A program made the position numbers and the translations under genes. A DNA stretch of 64,000 bases, taken from assembly GCA_942159475.1 (NCBI GenBank), contig OW804095.1:63082773-63146772 (forward strand). The letters are read 5' to 3'. The notes under the pieces were generated by a model that did not search any database, was not told the DNA's origin, and was given only the letters and a program-made list of their open reading frames with translations. Position 1 is the stretch's first letter, and each line of letters starts with the position of its first letter. Of the stretch, positions 59,060-64,000 are shown piece after piece. This DNA comes from Sthenelais limicola (lineage: Eukaryota > Annelida > Polychaeta > Phyllodocida > Sigalionidae).

Positions 59060-62000
59060 CTAGCATTTTTCCCAAACAGTTTTAATCTTAATGTCTTCAA
59101 CCAATATATCCTGAAATGAAAACGAACATTTCAATGCAGTGCCATATAGTGAGTCACAGAGTGGAGGAAATTGAACGATCCATGTTTGGTTCAACTATAT
59201 TGTAACCGAGCCTTGTAAGGTCGAATATCGACTATCAAATAAAAAAAACTAGCTGTCTATAACAATTTATATGTACCGTAATGAATGATATCTATGATTA
59301 TGAGGCTGTTACTTTTGAAATGTATTACTAATATTTTCTTTATTATTTCCGTGCTCACATGGAAGAACTGCTCTAAGCAGAATGTGTTGCCATTTCCCAT
59401 GCATCGTATAGCTTTAATATTTACAAGGAGATTGTACACTTATGATGTGAATAAATACAATAATATATGGGTATGAGTATATAACATTGAAACGATAGAG
59501 GATGAGTATAAATATTACACATACCACAATCATTTTATCCCCTTCCATGTAACGATCCATTACAACTATTTTATCATTTTTAGTCTTAACTGTTGTTATG
59601 AGATGATCGTCCTTCCATGTAGGACAAGCCTGGAACATTTAAAATAGTTATTCTTTGGTCGACCAAGTATGCAGGCATGAGCTTTGACTTGTTTACAATA
59701 TTAGCCTACAATTTGAAGATAAGTATAAGTGGTTATGCTTTCTTACAACGTACACCTTTCTTTTAATTAAGTCGGTAAATATTGGGGGCGGTGCATATAA
59801 CATTAAAAGTGTCAAATTTAATTCATTTTAGGTAACGTTTAGTTACAATCGATAGGGGGCATTGTAAGCGGGGGGGGGGGGGGGCATTGTAAGCGCACTG
59901 ATTAATACCAACATTGCCATAGATAAGGGTTCTCTTAGCATGCCGGTATATTGCGACATCAGACTCACCTTCAGCGTTCCCTCGACAAAGGGAGCATCGA
60001 TCTCCTGTTCGCTGCCATCCAAGACAAACTCTACCACCTTCTTCCCCATGGGCGTGTCTGCCTCGACGGTCAGTTTATCACCTTTGTGGTCTATTTCACA
60101 TAGGTGCTTATGGTCCTGTATTGTTTTCTTGAAGGGCTCGGGAACTCCTATGATGTAGTCAGTAAATACACGTACTATATGATATAAACGATTATGACAC
60201 GGGAAGCAATACCGTACAATAATACATAAACGGCCGTTTATGACAATTTCAATTCGTCATGTATAGGGGAGCCTTGAACATTGAAAAATGAATTCAAGGC
60301 CTGGAGAATGATCATTTTGGTCGAAGGGACTGGAAAATCATTTTATGGTCCTTGAATTCTTTTGGAATCTATTAAATGGCCTTGAAATGTTCGAAGATAC
60401 TCTTGTTTCTAGCTCACTTTCCCCTGACTGGTCCCTCTCATACCTTACAGTAAATGACTCACAAAGTCAAAGTTGAAAAACAGTTATTCATATAGAATCT
60501 AAATATAAAACTTGTTAAATACGTCATTAGCCTATGAAAACAATAACTACAACCAACCCCAGGTCCCGTTATTAATGTTCGAAAAAAATCATTGATATCG
60601 ACCTTGAAAATCACTAAAATGGGCCTGGAAAAGCCTTGAATTTTTTCAGTGCAAAAGCGCGGAGAACCCCCAGCCTGAATTGGGGAAGTCCGAATACTTC
60701 ATCCCGAGCTTTCAATACTTAGTCCCTAGGGGCAAACCAATATACTTACAAATAGGCCTACAAACATTCCCTCGTCATTCTTTTAAAAAAAGAAGATGAA
60801 TTCCTCTATGGACAACAACAAATATAGAAAAGAGGGTGGATTCGTCGGGAAACATACAATAAGAGATCAGGAATGCAGCATGTTGTCGCAATGTTTATTT
60901 ACTTTAATTAGCCAGCTATTCAATAATACATAGACCTTTACCGTTTGTGTGTCCCATACGGTATATATCCTAAGACATTTTAGTTGAAGGACAAGACACA
61001 AAGCAGCATATCATCACGATTCTTGGAATGAATGTTTCTCATGGTATTCAGACCGGTAAGAATTGGGGATATTTTGGCAGCTTTTCTGGTTGATTCCAGG
61101 CGGGAGGGATTGGTGATCCAGACAGACCATGATGTTCTGTCTGAAAACCCTTTTGTTTGGCCTGATGTGCTAGGCCTTTTCATAATGGAAACTAGTTATA
61201 CACCATAAAGACTTGGCAGAAACAAAGCTAAGTTCTGTATTCTGTATTGGCACACGAATACACCAGGTTCCAAATGACAATGGGAGAATGAGTCATCTCT
61301 TGTAGACAGTTAATGTACGGAAGTCGTTATTTTCGGCACCGTACATCGATTTAGTTGTGAATAAATGGATTGCTTACAAAAGGATCCAATAAGACAAGGT
61401 ATACCAATAATTGAAAGTGCAAAAGTAACACTTTGTATTGAGGTAATGGGATATTCATCAGAATTGTTAGCCCATCAGAGTTCTATAGGAGATTTAACGA
61501 AGGATCCTTCACTCTATGATCATATAATTATATCAATGAATACCATCAATGCATCTTCCCACCCTGTACACGTACATATTGCCTCAGAGACGCACACTTC
61601 CTTCCAAGTATCCTCTACCCTCTATCCCCTTAAAATTTACATCTATAATGAAAAATATATGAGAAAATAACAATTTGAATTTATATATTGCCTATCCATG
61701 TGTCGGACAGTTTCGAGATACATTTTTTTTATTTTATGAAGTTTCCACGCAGTTCTATCTCGTCGCCCCTGAAAACTCTAGCAGTAAGGCCAAAAAGGTG
61801 TAAAGCAGAACTCATAGGACGTAAAACATCTTGATATTGTACCTTGGTCTTTTATTGTAGGCTGGTATTGTCATAGGTACAGGTATTTGTTATGAATGAA
61901 TGAAATTGATACCGCTTAAGATGTAAAGGGACAAGACCCTAAGCGGATGAGAGAAAAAGTAAATACAAAAAAACCCACAAAATATAAGGGAGACTGATAC

Positions 62001-62765
62001 TGAACTTAAGATGTGTAAAAGCCTAGAGGGCAGGATATCATGAATAAAACCTTTTAAAAACAAAAACAAAGTTTTCACGCACATCAACACACTGCATACT
62101 TCTCACGCGGTATGGAAAAGAATAATTATTATAATTCATACTTATAATTATTCTAAATTGTTATAGCTCAGTATTATGAGATTCGTTTATGATTCTACTT
62201 CACATAAGCTTTACATAAGCTGGTGAAATATATAATAATTACCCTTTTGTTGATGTTACTACATACAGAGGGTTAATACCCTGCACTTGCCCTAATAGTA
62301 ATAAGTAACAGGTAAAAGGAATGTGCGATACAAGCTGTGATGTCAATGGGTTCGCGTATGAGAGTTCGATACGGCATGAAGTTAATATTCTTTGAAACAG
62401 CTATAGAATATGACGTCGTGTATCTTCTTTATTTTCCAACATACCTGCTTAGCCTATAGCTTATATTATATTCACTTTTGGAATGAAATTGGATGGATGT
62501 TTTCTTTTACAAACATTGTATGGAAATTAATTTCCATAATCACATTTTACAAATCAAAATGTTATGATTATAAACTTACATACGTTATGAACGTACTTTT
62601 TCTGTCTCTTATATTATTAACCAAAACTTAGGTAATCACTCATGTACGTATACGCAGTAGAGGAAATGATTCATCAAACTCACCAAAGAGGTCCAGTATA
62701 GGTTCAATACTTTCGGTTGTGATTTCTTTCCATTTTCCGGTGAAATTCGGACAATTGTCAGCCAT
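59060..62765 (-). CDS. Fatty-acid-binding-protein family member (intracellular lipid-binding protein), 138 aa
   Basis: Four coding exons, the number and layout typical of the family: 62684-62765, 59969-60147, 59525-59629 and 59060-59110. They total 417 nt with phases 1, 0 and 0 continuous. The N-terminus shows the FxGxWK signature (NFTGKWKEI). Exon 2 gives two strands with KKTIQDHKHLCEI and FVLDGSEQEIDAPFVEG, and exon 3 gives MDRYMEGDKMIVV. The final exon has a clear acceptor and encodes DILVEDIKIKTVWEKC. Family members form a ten-strand barrel that carries fatty acids, retinoids or similar ligands in the cytoplasm. The usual Arg-x-Tyr near the C-terminus is replaced (Thr-Val-Trp), so the ligand may differ. 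The start may be preceded by a non-coding exon (acceptor TTTCAG just upstream of the ATG). Confidence 0.83.
59850..59897. repeat. G-run flanked by repeated GGGGGCATTGTAAGCG
   Basis: The 16-nt unit appears twice around a run of about 16 G. It lies in intron 2 of the FABP-type gene. It is likely a slippage product. Confidence 0.7.
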
Positions 62766-63004
62766 TTCGTCTGCTATGCCTGAAACTAGAAAAGTCAACG
62801 TACTTGTGTGACTATCAGTAAATCAGTGATGTGTAGGAAGCCGAATGAAGCTCTTATAGATTTCGTATCGTGGTGTAGGCTATGACTGATGAAAACGATG
62901 TGCTGGGCGGGGTTGTTACCCAGGTTTATATATTGCTACTTGTACTTCCCCTTATGGAAGACTCAGCGTAGACTTGCTCAAGTATAGAAACCAGGTAACA
63001 TATA

Positions 63005-63076
<72 letters not shown>

Positions 63077-64000
63077 ACAATCCTAGCTACACCTACAATA
63101 ACAATCTTAAATTCGAGAAGATGTTTGAGTTAGCTCTTTAGTTTAGCTCTTTAGTTTGAGTTAGCTCTTTAGCTCTTTAGCTAGACATTTTCCCCATTGG
63201 ACCAATCCACGCCCATCAATCCTTACTCAGAGTGCATACTTACTGTAGGTATTGATAATCAAGTTTTGTATCATTATGCGGCAATATGATGTTCAGATTC
63301 ATAGATATTCATGGATCTTACATCTCCCATAGATCTCAGTCCACCTTCCCCCTTCCCCTTCATATCATAAAACCATGCACAAGGACGATAATAGCAATAA
63401 AGCTATTTTTAAAGGAGTGACCAAAAATTTGTATAGACCTAATTTCATGAACATGAAGTTCAGAAACTCAAAGAAAGGCAATGGTTCGTGGGGTGTTCCA
63501 CTCTCTATGACAGCGGAGCTTTTCAAGAAAATGATGGCTGTGAGGCACAGGACCAACCAACTCAATCACTAGCTCCAAATGTCCAACTGGGAACCACAAC
63601 CACTTTGAGGCCTCATTAATCGGACAAAACTCAACTGCAATTTAACAGGTTTATTGGCTTACTTGGCCGACATGGAATTTTACATATCAATGTAATAGTC
63701 ATTCTTGAACATGGAGGTGCACGAGTTCTGGAACAGTTCTTGTGATTCGGTTGCTATGGCAACAAGAGTCTATGCACTTTTGACGATGATGTAGGCATCG
63801 AAGAAGTTCATGGGAATGTCAGAATTAAAAATTGGTTGCTATGCAACAATAAGAAAATATTTTATATGAAATATTGTAAATGTATTTAAGATTGAAAATA
63901 CATAATAATTGAATACAATTTGAAGAGAGAATTGTAAAGGTGAAAGAGTATACATGTAATTGATTTCATGTTAGAATGGTATTGATCAGGCCAGTCCGGA
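62766..64000. other. Right edge of the window
   Basis: The 5' flank of the FABP-type gene, a TA microsatellite, a short run of TTTAGCTC-type units (63127-63185) and a 65-codon plus-strand frame (63375-63572). That frame has a basic, non-repetitive composition but no recognised family or splice context, so I do not call it. Confidence 0.35.
62999..63078. repeat. (TA)n microsatellite
   Basis: About 80 nt of nearly uninterrupted TA dinucleotides, upstream of the FABP-type gene. Confidence 0.9.

Noticed and set aside
61032..61208. 58-codon plus-strand frame (contains VIQTDHDVLSENPFVW) opposite a minus-strand frame in FABP intron 1
   Set aside because: The composition is protein-like, but it is short, has no splice signals or family match, and lies in an intron. 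Chance cannot be excluded.
63375..63572. 65-codon basic plus-strand frame near the right edge
   Set aside because: No recognised family, no clear acceptor or promoter, and an equally long frame on the opposite strand.
1..64000. CRISPR arrays, bacterial operons, rRNA genes
   Set aside because: No spaced direct-repeat arrays, no ribosome-binding-site-led gene strings and no rRNA-like segments; the DNA is eukaryotic.

Overview
The window is animal (metazoan) nuclear DNA. All but a few genes are split by GT-AG introns, intergenic DNA is AT-rich, and simple repeats, TA- and TTAA-flanked hairpin transposons and a tyrosine-recombinase (DIRS-type) retrotransposon are present. The gene content (a sperm microtubule inner protein, a sarcoplasmic calcium-binding protein, a short-tailed VDAC, a SAMD8-type phosphotransferase, a fatty-acid-binding protein) fits a marine invertebrate, plausibly a deuterostome such as an echinoderm or hemichordate. 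The sequence alone does not fix the species. All gene models here were spliced by eye and checked for reading-frame continuity across every junction.

Layout. 1.6-15.3 kb (+): nine coding exons of an SPMIP4 (C7orf31)-like protein of 820 aa; its third intron carries a nest of hairpin transposons (7.87-9.87 kb). 17.36-18.92 kb (-): an unrecognised protein of about 270 aa. 21.46-24.32 kb (-) and 28.18-29.97 kb (+): two divergently transcribed genes for tiny-ectodomain, single-pass membrane proteins (346 and 189 aa) with the same three-exon plan and identical intron phases. 34.65-39.36 kb (-): a seven-exon EF-hand protein of the sarcoplasmic calcium-binding family with an N-terminal extension that looks like a mitochondrial presequence. 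42.15-45.7 kb (-): VDAC (283 aa, six coding exons plus a 5' non-coding exon). 45.8-49.8 kb (+): SAMD8-type sphingomyelin-synthase-related protein (402 aa), head-to-head with VDAC over a short shared promoter. 50.99-51.73 kb: a 359-bp tandem duplication. 53.87-58.41 kb: a DIRS-type retrotransposon with gag-like, RT/RNase H and tyrosine recombinase ORFs all open, abutting a 338-bp relative with perfect 86-bp inverted arms. 59.06-62.77 kb (-): a four-exon fatty-acid-binding-type protein with altered ligand-site residues.

The genes do not form an operon-like system. The points most worth attention are the divergent membrane-protein pair (one basic tail with repeated RxxS-type sites, one acidic tail ending in a PP1-docking-like motif), the apparent mitochondrial addressing of a sarcoplasmic calcium-binding protein, and the intact DIRS element next to its perfect-hairpin relative. 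Family names rest on recognisable motifs and exon structure; no database search was run.
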